Assembly (NCBI RefSeq): GCF_024679245.1
Contig: NC_090177.1
Span: 43,614,518-43,678,517, forward strand
Reading direction: 5' to 3'
Length of the DNA stretch: 64,000 nt
DNA from: Pseudorasbora parva
Taxonomy: Eukaryota > Chordata > Actinopteri > Cypriniformes > Gobionidae
Under the pieces are notes generated by a model that saw only the letters and a program-made list of their open reading frames with translations, had not been told where the DNA came from and ran no database searches. Positions 50,546 to 62,420 of the stretch are shown here, piece after piece (position 1 is the stretch's first letter; the number at the start of each line of letters is the position of its first letter). The position numbers and the translations under genes were made by a program.

Positions 50546-51993
50546 AGAAACTTCAAGTTCATAGGATCCAGGGTCAGATTTTTTTTTTCTTCAAAAAAAG
50601 TCATGCTTCAACTACTGATGAAATCTAATCGTTACAGGACTCTAGATAGAGTCCCATATATATCTGTTTATAGAAAGTTCAAGTTCAAATACTCTTATGC
50701 AAAAAAAAAAATTCAAAAGTTCATCCTTGAACTACAGAATCTATTAGTATAAATAGAAAGTTCAAGTTCAAAGACTAATAAAAAATAAACTCAAAACTTC
50801 ATTCTTAAACTACGTATGAAACAACAGAAGGAGTCTATTGGTATGCACAGAAAGTTCAAGTTCATAGACTCTTTGGAAACAAATAAGTTCAAAAGTTCAT
50901 CCTTGAACTACAGAATCTATTAGTATATATAGAAAGTTCAAGTTCAAAGAGTCTGGTAAAAATAAATTCAAAACTTCCATCTTAAACTACGTATGAAACA
51001 ACAGAAAGAGTCTCTTGGTATGCATAGAAAGTTCAAGTTCACAGAATCCAGGATCAGATGTTTTTTTTTCTTCAAAAAGTCATGTGTGAACTTCTGAAAA
51101 AACACCATAAAGCCATAAGTGAGTTTATACATTTAAAGTTCAAACACTCCTTGGCCATAAAATGTATTCAAAATATCACACTGGAACTTCTGATGAATCT
51201 ATTACTATGTATAGAAAGTTCAAGTTCATAAGATCCAGGGTCAGAATTTTTATTATTCCAAAAAAGTCATCCTTCAACTACTGATGAAACTACAGAAGGA
51301 TTCTATTCATATATAGAAAGTTCAAGTTCAAATACTCTGGGGCAAAAATAAATTGAAAAGTTAATCCTTGAACTACTTATGAAACAACAGAAGGAATCTA
51401 TTTGTATGAATAGAAAGTTCAAGTTTATAGAATCAAGAGTCAGAATATTTTTTCAAAATAATCTTTAATCATCCATGAATTCCTGGCGAAATATTATGAG
51501 TCTATTGTTATGCATAGAAAGCTCAAGTTCATAGACTCTTTGGAAACAACTAAGTTCAAAGCTCATCCTTGAACTACTGATGAAATATAAGGAGTCTATT
51601 GTTTATGTATGGAAAGTTCAAGTTCATAGGATCCAGGGTCAGATTTTTTTTTCTTCAAAAAAAGTCATCCTTCAAATACTGATGAAACTACAGAAGGATT
51701 CTATTCATATATAGTTCAAGTTCAAATACTCTTAGGCAAAAATAAATTGAAAAGTTAATCCTTGAACTACTTAAAAAAACAACAGAAGGAATCTATTTGT
51801 ATGAATAGAAAGTTCAAATTTATAGAATCAAGGGTCAGAATATTTTTTCAAAATAATCCTTAATCATCCTTGAATTCCTGGCCAAATATTATGAGTCTAT
51901 TGTTATGCATAGAAAGCTCAAGTTCATAGACTCTTTGGAAACAACTAAGTTCAAAGCTCATCCTTGAACTACTGATGAAATATAAGGAGTCTA

Positions 51994-53939
51994 TTGTTTA
52001 TGTATGGAAAGTTCAAGTTCATAGGATCCAGGGTCCGATTTTTTTCTTCTTCAAAAAAAGTCATCCTTCAACTACTGATGAAATATAAGGAGTCTATTGT
52101 TTATGTATGGAAAGTTCAAGTTCATAGGATCCAGGGTCTGATTTTTTTTTCTTCAAAAAAAGTCATCCTTCAAGTACTGATGGAATCTGTTCGTTACAGG
52201 ACTCTATAAGTATATAGAAAGTTCAAGTTCAAATACTCTTATGCAAAAAATGTAATTCAAAAGTTCATTCTTGAACTACAGAATCTATTAGTATATATAG
52301 AAAGTTCAAGTTCAAAGACGAATAAAAAATAAATTCAAAACTTCATTCTTAAACTACGTATGAAACAACAGAAGTAGTCTATTGGTATGCATAGAAAGTT
52401 CAAGTTCATAGACTCTTTGGAAACAAATAAGTTCAAAAGTTCATCCTTGAACTACAGAATCTATTAGTATATATAGAAAGTTCAAGTTCAAAGACTCTGG
52501 TAAAAATAAATTCAAAACTTCCATCTTAAACTACGTATGAAACAACAGAATGAGTCTCTTGGTATGCATAGAAAGTTCAAGTTCACAGAATCCAGGCTCA
52601 GGTGTTTTTTTTCTTCAAAAAGTCATGTGTGAACTTCTGAAAAAACACCATAAAGCCATAAGTGAGTTTATACATTTAAAGTTCAAACACTCCTTGGCCA
52701 TAAAATGTATTCAAAATGTCACACTGGAACTTCTGATGAATCTATTACTATGTATAGAAAGTTCAAGTTCATAAGATCCAGGGTCAGAATTTTTATTATT
52801 CCAAAAAAGTCATCCTTCAACTACTGATGAAACTACAGAAGGATTCTATTCATATATAAAAAGTTCAAGTTCAAATACTCTGGGGCAAAAATAAATTGAA
52901 AAGTTAATCCTTGAACTAGTTATGAAACAACAGAAGGAATCTATTTGTATGAATAGAAAGTTCAAGTTTATAGAATCAAGAGTCAGAATATTTTTTCAAA
53001 ATAATCCTTAATCATCCTTGAATTCCTGGCCAAATATTATGAGTCTATTGTTATGCATAGAAAGCTCAAGTTCATAGACTCTTTGGAAACAACTAAGTTC
53101 AAAGCTCATCCTTGAACTACTGATGAAATATAAGGAGTCTATTGTTTATGTATGGAAAGTTCAAGTTCATAGGATCCAGGGTCCGATTTTTTTTTCTTCA
53201 AAAATAGTCATCCTTCAAATACTGATGAAACTACAGAAGGATTCTATTCATATATAGAAAGTTCAAGTTCAAAGACTCTTAGGCAAAAATAAATTGAAAA
53301 GTTAATCCTTGAACTACTTATGAAACAACAGAAGGAATCTATTTGTATGAATAGAAAGTTCAAGTTTATAGAATCAAAGGGTCAGAATATTTTTTCAAAA
53401 TAATCCTTAATCATCCTTGAATTCCTGGCGAAATATTATGAGTCTATTGTTATGCATAGAAAGCTCAAGTTCATAGACTCTTTGGAAACAACTAAGTTCA
53501 AAGCTCATCCTTAAACTACTGATGAAATATAAGGAGTCTATTGTTTATGTATGGAAAGTTCAAGTTCATAGGATCCAGGGTCCGATTTTTTCTTCTTCAA
53601 AAAAAGTCATCCTTCAAATACTGATGAAACTACAGAAGGATTCTATTCATATATAGAAAGTTCAAGTTCAAATACTCTTAGGCAAAAATAAATTGAAAAG
53701 TTTATCCTTGAACTACTTATGAAACAACAGACGGTATCTATTTGTATGAATAGAAAGTTCAAGTTTATAGAATCAAAGGGTCAGAATATTTTTTCAAAAT
53801 AATCCTTAATCATCCTTGAATTCCTGGCGAAATATTATGAGTCTATTGTTATGCATAGAAAGCTCAAGTTCATAGACTCTTTGGAAACAACTAAGTTCAA
53901 AGCTCATCCTTGAATTACTGATGAAATATAAGGAGTCTA
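51994..53939 (+). repeat. B higher-order unit, 1946 bp
   Basis: The longest form. It has the ~196-bp insert with CACCATAAAGCCATA (about 52510-52705) and an additional ~399-bp block, present twice (about 53143-53540 and 53541-53939). Confidence 0.78.
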
Positions 53940-54892
53940 TTGTTTATGTATGGAAAGTTCAAGTTCATAGGATCCAGGGTCCGATTTTTTTCTTCTTCAA
54001 AAAAAGTCATCTTTCAACTACTGATGAAATATAAGGAGTCTATTGTTTATGTATGGAAAGTTCAAGTTCATAGGATCCAGGGTCTGATTTTTTTTTCTTA
54101 AAAAAAAGTCATCCTTCAAGTACTGATGGAATCTGTTCGTTACAGGACTCTATAAGTATATAGAAAGTTCAAGTTCAAATACTCTTATGCAAAAAAATTA
54201 ATTCAAAAGTTCATTCTTAAACTACAGAATCTATTAGTATATATAGAAAGTTCAAGTTCAAAGACGAATAAAAAATAAATTCAAAACTTCATTCTTAAAC
54301 TACGTATGAAACAACAGAAGTAGTCTATTGGTATGCATAGAAAGTTCAAGTTCATAGACTCTTTGGAAACAAATAAGTTCAAAAGTTCATCCTTGAACTA
54401 CAGAATCTATTAGTATATATAGAAAGTTCAAGTTCAAAGACTCTGGTAAAAATAAATGTATTCAAAATGTCACACTGGAACTTCTGATGAATCTATTACT
54501 ATGTATAGAAAGTTCAAGTTCATAAGATCCAGGGTCAGAATTTTTATTATTCCAAAAAAGTCATCCTTCAACTACTGATGAAACTACAGAAGGATTCTAT
54601 TCATATATAGAAAGTTCAAGTTCAAATACTCTGGGGCAAAAATAAATTGAAAAGTTAATCCTTGAACTACTTATGAAACAACAGAAGGAATCTATTTGTA
54701 TGAATAGAAAGTTCAAGTTTATAGAATCAAGAGTCAGAATATTTTTTCAAAATTATCCTTAATCATCCTTGAATTCCTGGCCAAATATTATGAGTCTATT
54801 GTTATGCATAGAAAGCTCAAGTTCATAGACTCTTTGGAAACAACTAAGTTCAAAGCTCATCCTTGAACTACTGATGAAATATAAGGAGTCTA
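53940..54892 (+). repeat. B higher-order unit, 953 bp
   Basis: The shortest form. It lacks the ~196-bp insert (fusion TAAAAATAAATGTATTC at about 54448) and lacks the ~399-bp block. Confidence 0.8.
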
Positions 54893-56440
54893 TTGTTTAT
54901 GTATGGAAAGTTCAAGTTCATTGGATCCAGGGTCCGATTTTTTTCTTCTTCAAAAAAAGTCATCCTTCAACTACTGATGAAATATAAGGAGTCTATTGTT
55001 TATGTATGGAAAGTTCAAGTTCATAGGATCCAGGGTCTGATTTTTTTTTTCTTCAAAAAAAGTCATCCTTCAAGTACTGATGGAATCTGTTCGTTACAGG
55101 ACTCTATAAGTATATAGAAAGTTCAAGTTCAAATACTCTTATGCAAAAAATGTAATTCAAAAGTTCATTCTTGAACTACAGAATCTATTAGTATATATAG
55201 AAAGTTCAAGTTCAAAGACGAATAAAAAATAAATTCAAAACTTCATTCTTAAACTACGTATGAAACAACAGAAGTAGTCTATTGGTATGCATAGAAAGTT
55301 CAAGTTCATAGACTCTTTGGAAACAAATAAGTTCAAAAGTTCATCCTTGAACTGCAGAATCTATTAGTATATATAGAAAGTTCAAGTTCAAAGACTCTGG
55401 TAAAAATAAATTCAAAACTTCCATCTTAAACTACGTATGAAACAACAGAATGAGTCTCTTGGTATGCATAGAAAGTTCAAGTTCACAGAATCCAGGCTCA
55501 GGTGTTTTTTTTCTTCAAAAAGTCATGTGTGAACTTCTGAAAAAACACCATAAAGCCATAAGTGAGTTTATACATTTAAAGTTCAAACACTCCTTGGCCA
55601 TAAAATGTATTCAAAATGTCACACTGGAACTTCTGATGAATCTATTACTATGTATAGAAAGTTCAAGTTCATAAGATCAAGGGTCAGAATTTTTATTATT
55701 CCAAAAAAGTCATCCTTCAACTACTGATGAAACTACAGAAGGATTCTATTCATATATAAAAAGTTCAAGTTCAAATACTCTGGGGCAAAAATAAATTGAA
55801 AAGTTAATCCTTGAACTAGTTATGAAACAACAGAAGGAATCTATTTGTATGAATAGAAAGTTCAAGTTTATAGAATCAAGAGTCAGAATATTTTTTCAAA
55901 ATAATCCTTAATCATCCTTGAATTCCTGGCCAAATATTATGAGTCTATTGTTATGCATAGAAAGCTCAAGGTCATAGACTCTTTGGAAACAACTAAGTTC
56001 AAAGCTCATCCTTGAACTACTGATGAAATATAAGGAGTCTATTGTTTATGTATGGAAAGTTCAAGTTCATAGGATCCAGGGTCCGATTTTTTTTTCTTCA
56101 AAAATAGTCATCCTTCAAATACTGATGAAACTACAGAAGGATTCTATTCATATATAGAAAGTTCAAGTTCAAATACTCTTAGGCAAAAATAAATTGAAAA
56201 GTTAATCCTTGAACTACTTATGAAACAACAGACGGTATCTATTTGTATGAATAGAAAGTTCAAGTTTATAGAATCAAAGGGTCAGAATATTTTTTCAAAA
56301 TAATCCTTTATCATCCTTGAATTCCTGGCGAAATATTATGAGTCTATTGTTATGCATAGAAAGCTCAAGTTCATAGACTCTTTGGAAACAACTAAGTTCA
56401 AAGCTCATCCTTGAACTACTGATGAAATATAAGGAGTCTA
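54893..56440 (+). repeat. B higher-order unit, 1548 bp
   Basis: Contains the ~196-bp insert and one ~399-bp block. It resembles the unit starting at 51994 at an offset of 2899-2900 bp over its first ~1150 bp. Confidence 0.8.
55966..55974 (+). promoter_or_regulatory. TCAAGGTCA extended half-site in B
   Basis: Arises in a different module (AAAGCTCAAGGTCATAGAC) by a T-to-G change at a position that is normally AAGCTCAAGTTCA. Confidence 0.22.
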
Positions 56441-57792
56441 TTGTTTATGTAAGGAAAGTTCAAGTTCATAGGATCCAGGGTCCGATTTTTTTCTTCTTCA
56501 AAAAAAGTCATCTTTCAACTACTGATGAAATATAAGGAGTCTATTGTTTATGTATGGAAAGTTCAAGTTCATAGGATCCAGGGTCTGATTTTTTTTTCTT
56601 CAAAAAAAGTCATCCTTCAAGTACTGATGGAATCTGTTCGTTACAGGACTCTATAAGTATATAGAAAGTTCAAGTTCAAATACTCTTATGCAAAAAAATT
56701 AATTCAAAAGTTCATTCTTGAACTACAGAATCTATTAGTATATATAGAAAGTTCAAGTTCAAAGACGAATAAAAAATAAATTCAAAACTTCATTCTTAAA
56801 CTACGTATGAAACAACAGAAGTAGTCTATTGGTATGCATAGAAAGTTCAAGTTCATAGACTCTTTGGAAACAAATAAGTTCAAAAGTTCATCCTTGAACT
56901 ACAGAATCTATTAGTATATATAGAAAGTTCAAGTTCAAAGACTCTGGTAAAAATAAATGTATTCAAAATGTCACACTGGAACTTCTGATGAATCTATTAC
57001 TATGTATAGAAAGTTCAAGTTCATAAGATCCAGGGTCCGATTTTTTTTTCTTCAAAAAAAGTCATCCTTCAAATACTGATGAAACTACAGAAGGATTCTA
57101 TTCATATATAGAAAGTTCAAGTTCAAATACTCTTAGGCAAAAATAAATTGAAAAGTTAATCCTTGAACTACTTATGAAACAACAGAAGGAATCTATATGT
57201 ATGAATAGAAAGTTCAAGTTTATAGAATCAAGGGTCAGAATATTTTTTCAAAATAATCCTTAATCATCCTTGAATTCCTGGCGAAATATTATGAGTCTAT
57301 TGTTATGCATAGAAAGCTCAAGTTCATAGACTCTTTGGAAACAACTAAGTTCAAAGCTCATCCTTAAACTACTGATGAAATATAAGGAGTCTATTGTTTA
57401 TGTATGGAAAGTTCAAGTTCATAGGATCCAGGGTCCGATTTTTTCTTCTTCAAAAAAAGTCATCCTTCAAATACTGATGAAACTACAGAAGGATTCTATT
57501 CATATATAGAAAGTTCAAGTTCAAATACTCTTAGGCAAAAATAAATTGAAAAGTTAATCCTTGAACTACTTATGAAACAACAGACGGAATCTATTTGTAT
57601 GAATAGAAAGTTCAAGTTTATAGAATCAAAGGGTCAGAATATTTTTTCAAAATAATCCTTAATCATCCTTGAATTCCTGGCGAAATATTATGAGTCTATT
57701 GTTATGCATAGAAAGCTCAAGTTCATAGACTCTTTGGAAACAACTAAGTTCAAAGCTCATCCTTGAACTACTGATGAAATATAAGGAGTCTA
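56441..57792 (+). repeat. B higher-order unit, 1352 bp (1)
   Basis: Lacks the ~196-bp insert and has one ~399-bp block. Its start has TATGTAAGG instead of TATGTATGG. Its middle uses GGTCCGATTTTTTTTTC after TCATAAGATCCA, as in the unit at 59145. Confidence 0.82.
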
Positions 57793-59144
57793 TTGTTTAT
57801 GTATGGAAAGTTCAAGTTCATAGGATCCAGGGTCCGATTTTTTTCTTCTTCAAAAAAAGTCATCTTTCAACTACTGATGAAATATAAGGAGTCTATTGTT
57901 TATGTATGGAAAGTTCAAGTTCATAGGATCCAGGGTCTGATTTTTTTTTCTTCAAAAAAAGTCATCCTTCAAGTACTGATGGAATCTGTTCGTTACAGGA
58001 CTCTATAAGTATATAGAAAGTTCAAGTTCAAATACTCTTATGCAAAAAAATTAATTCAAAAGTTCATTCTTGAACTACAGAATCTATTAGTATATATAGA
58101 AAGTTCAAGTTCAAAGACGAATAAAAAATAAATTCAAAACTTCATTCTTAAACTACGTATGAAACAACAGAAGTAGTCTATTGGTATGCATAGAAAGTTC
58201 AAGTTCATAGACTCTTTGGAAACAAATAAGTTCAAAAGTTCATCCTTGAACTACAGAATCTATTAGTATATATAGAAAGTTCAAGTTCAAAGACTCTGGT
58301 AAAAATAAATGTATTCAAAATGTCACACTGGAACTTCTGATGAATCTATTACTATGTATAGAAAGTTCAAGTTCATAAGATCCAGGGTCAGAATTTTTAT
58401 TATTCCAAAAAAGTCATCCTTCAACTACTGATGAAACTACAGAAGGATTCTATTCATATATAGAAAGTTCAAGTTCAAATACTCTGGGGCAAAAATAAAT
58501 TGAAAAGTTAATCCTTGAACTACTTATGAAACAACAGAAGGAATCTATTTGTATGAATAGAAAGTTCAAGTTTATAGAATCAAGAGTCAGAATATTTTTT
58601 CAAAATAATCCTTAATCATCCTTGAATTCCTGGCCAAATATTATGAGTCTATTGTTATGCATAGAAAGCTCAAGGTCATAGACTCTTTGGAAACAACTAA
58701 GTTCAAAGCTCATCCTTGAACTACTGATGAAATATAAGGAGTCTATTGTTTATGTATGGAAAGTTCAAGTTCATAGGATCCAGGGTCCGATTTTTTTTTC
58801 TTCAAAAATAGTCATCCTTCAAATACTGATGAAACTACAGAAGGATTCTATTCATATATAGAAAGTTCAAGTTCAAATACTCTTAGGCAAAAATAAATTG
58901 AAAAGTTAATCCTTGAACTACTTATGAAACAACAGACGGTATCTATTTGTATGAATAGAAAGTTCAAGTTTATAGAATCAAAGGGTCAGAATATTTTTTC
59001 AAAATAATCCTTAATCATCCTTGAATTCCTGGCCAAATATTATGAGTCTATTGTTATGCATAGAAAGCTCAAGTTCATAGACTCTTTGGAAACAACTAAG
59101 TTCAAAGCTCATCCTTGAACTACTGATGAAATATAAGGAGTCTA
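57793..59144 (+). repeat. B higher-order unit, 1352 bp (2)
   Basis: Same length as its neighbours, but its middle uses GGTCAGAATTTTTATTATTCC and CTCTGGGGC, unlike the units at 56441 and 59145. Confidence 0.82.
58670..58678 (+). promoter_or_regulatory. TCAAGGTCA extended half-site in B
   Basis: Same module and same change as at 55966, so the two are related by duplication or conversion rather than independent mutation. Confidence 0.22.
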
Positions 59145-60496
59145 TTGTTTATGTATGGAAAGTTCAAGTTCATAGGATCCAGGGTCCGATTTTTTTCTTC
59201 TTCAAAAAAAGTCATCTTTCAACTACTGATGAAATATAAGGAGTCTATTGTTTATGTATGGAAAGTTCAAGTTCATAGGATCCAGGGTCTGATTTTTTTT
59301 TCTTCAAAAAAAGTCATCCTTCAAGTACTGATGGAATCTGTTCGTTACAGGACTCTATAAGTATATAGAAAGTTCAAGTTCAAATACTCTTATGCAAAAA
59401 AATTAATTCAAAAGTTCATTCTTGAACTACAGAATCTATTAGTATATATAGAAAGTTCAAGTTCAAAGACGAATAAAAAATAAATTCAAAACTTCATTCT
59501 TAAACTACGTATGAAACAACAGAAGTAGTCTATTGGTATGCATAGAAAGTTCAAGTTCATAGACTCTTTGGAAACAAATAAGTTCAAAAGTTCATCCTTG
59601 AACTACAGAATCTATTAGTATATATAGAAAGTTCAAGTTCAAAGACTCTGGTAAAAATAAATGTATTCAAAATGTCACACTGGAACTTCTGATGAATCTA
59701 TTACTATGTATAGAAAGTTCAAGTTCATAAGATCCAGGGTCCGATTTTTTTTTCTTCAAAAAAAGTCATCCTTCAAATACTGATGAAACTACAGAAGGAT
59801 TCTATTCATATATAGAAAGTTCAAGTTCAAAGACTCTTAGGCAAAAATAAATTGAAAAGTTAATCCTTGATCTACTTATGAAACAACAGAAGGAATCTAT
59901 ATGTATGAATAGAAAGTTCAAGTTTATAGAATCAAGGGTCAGAATATTTTTTCAAAATAATCCTTAATCATCCTTGAATTCCTGGCGAAATATTATGAGT
60001 CTATTGTTATGCATAGAAAGCTCAAGTTCATAGACTCTTTGGAAACAACTAAGTTCAAAGCTCATCCTTAAACTACTGATGAAATATAAGGAGTCTATTG
60101 TTTATGTATGGAAAGTTCAAGTTCATAGGATCCAGGGTCCGATTTTTTCTTCTTCAAAAAAAGTCATCCTTCAAATACTGATGAAACTACAGAAGGATTC
60201 TATTCATATATAGAAAGTTCAAGTTCAAATACTCTTAGGCAAAAATAAATTGAAAAGTTAATCCTTGAACTACTTATGAAACAACAGACGGAATCTATTT
60301 GTATGAATAGAAAGTTCAAGTTTATAGAATCAAAGGGTCAGAATATTTTTTCAAAATAATCCTTAATCATCCTTGAATTCCTGGCGAAATATTATGAGTC
60401 TATTGTTATGCATAGAAAGCTCAAGTTCATAGACTCTTTGGAAACAACTAAGTTCAAAGCTCATCCTTGAACTACTGATGAAATATAAGGAGTCTA
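59145..60496 (+). repeat. B higher-order unit, 1352 bp (3)
   Basis: Matches the unit at 56441 (offset 2704 bp, twice 1352) in its diagnostic middle segment. This points to a 2.7-kb two-unit repeat at a higher level. Confidence 0.82.
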
Positions 60497-61449
60497 TTGT
60501 TTATGTATGGAAAGTTCAAGTTCATAGGATCCAGGGTCCGATTTTTTTCTTCTTCAAAAAAAGTCATCTTTCAACTACTGATGAAATATAAGGAGTCTAT
60601 TGTTTATGTATGGAAAGTTCAAGTTCATAGGATCCAGGGTCTGATTTTTTTTTCTTCAAAAAAAGTCATCCTTCAAGTACTGATGGAATCTGTTCGTTAC
60701 AGGACTCTATAAGTATATAGAAAGTTCAAGTTCAAATACTCTTATGCAAAAAAATTAATTCAAAAGTTCATTCTTGAACTACAGAATCTATTAGTATATA
60801 TAGAAAGTTCAAGTTCAAAGACGAATAAAAAATAAATTCAAAACTTCATTCTTAAACTACGTATGAAACAACAGAAGTAGTCTATTGGTATGCATAGAAA
60901 GTTCAAGTTCATAGACTCTTTGGAAACAAATAAGTTCAAAAGTTCATCCTTGAACTACAGAATCTATTAGTATATATAGAAAGTTCAAGTTCAAAGACTC
61001 TGGTAAAAATAAATGTATTCAAAATGTCACACTGGAACTTCTGATGAATCTATTACTATGTATAGAAAGTTCAAGTTCATAAGATCCAGGGTCAGAATTT
61101 TTATTATTCCAAAAAAGTCATCCTTCAACTACTGATGAAACTACAGAAGGATTCTATTCATATATAGAAAGTTCAAGTTCAAATACTCTGGGGCAAAAAT
61201 AAATTGAAAAGTTAATCCTTGAACTACTTATGAAACAACAGAAGGAATCTATTTGTATGAATAGAAAGTTCAAGTTTATAGAATCAAGAGTCAGAATATT
61301 TTTTCAAAATTACCCTTAATCATCCTTGAATTCCTGGCCAAATATTATGAGTCTATTGTTATGCATAGAAAGCTCAAGTTCATAGACTCTTTGGAAACAA
61401 CTAAGTTCAAAGCTCATCCTTGAACTACTGATGAAATATAAGGAGTCTA
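60497..61449 (+). repeat. B higher-order unit, 953 bp
   Basis: Second 953-bp form, equivalent to 53940-54892. Its middle has GGTCAGAATTTTTATTATTCC and CTCTGGGGC. Confidence 0.8.
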
Positions 61450-62420
61450 TTGTTTATGTATGGAAAGTTCAAGTTCATAGGATCCAGGGTCCGATTTTTT
61501 TCTTCTTCAAAAAAAGTCATCCTTCAACTACTGATGAAATATAAGGAGTCTATTGTTTATGTATGGAAAGTTCAAGTTCATAGGATCCAGGGTCTGATTT
61601 TTTTTTCTTCAAAAAATGTCATCCTTCAAGTACTGATGGAATCTGTTCGTTACAGGACTCTATAAGTATATAGAAAGTTCAAGTTCAAATACTCTTATGC
61701 AAAAAATGTAATTCAAAAGTTCATTCTTGAACTACAGAATCTATTAGTATATATAGAAAGTTCAAGTTCAAAGACGAATAAAAAATAAATTCAAAACTTC
61801 ATTCTTAAACTACGTATGAAACAACAGAATGAGTCTCTTGGTATGCGTAGAAAGTTCAAGTTCACAGAATCCAGGCTCAGGTGTTTTTTTTCTTCAAAAA
61901 GTCATGTGTGAACTTCTGAAAAAACACCATAAAGCCATAAGTGAGTTTATACATTTAAAGTTCAAACACTCCTTGGCCATAAAATGTATTCAAAATGTCA
62001 CACTGGAACTTCTGATGAATCTATTACTATGTATAGAAAGTTCAAGTTCATAAGATCCAGGGTCAGAATTTTTATTATTCCAAAAAAGTCATCCTTCAAC
62101 TACTAATGAAACTACAGAAGGATTCTATTCATATATAAAAAGTTCAAGTTCAAATACTCTGGGGCAAAAATAAATTGAAAAGTTAATCCTTGAACTAGTT
62201 ATGAAACAACAGAAGGAATCTATTTGTATGAATAGAAAGTTCAAGATTATAGAATCAAGAGTCAGAATATTTTTTCAAAATAATCCTTAATCATCCTTGA
62301 ATTCCTGGCCAAATATTATGAGTCTATTGTTATGCATAGAAAGCTCAAGTTCATAGACTCTTTGGAAACAACTAAGTTCAAAGCTCATCCTTGAACTACT
62401 GATGAAATATAAGGAGTCTA
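61450..62420 (+). repeat. B higher-order unit, 971 bp
   Basis: Has the ~196-bp insert but lost about 178 bp by joining two copies of TTAAACTACGTATGAAACAA near 61805-61829. 953 plus 196 minus 178 gives the observed 971. Confidence 0.78.
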
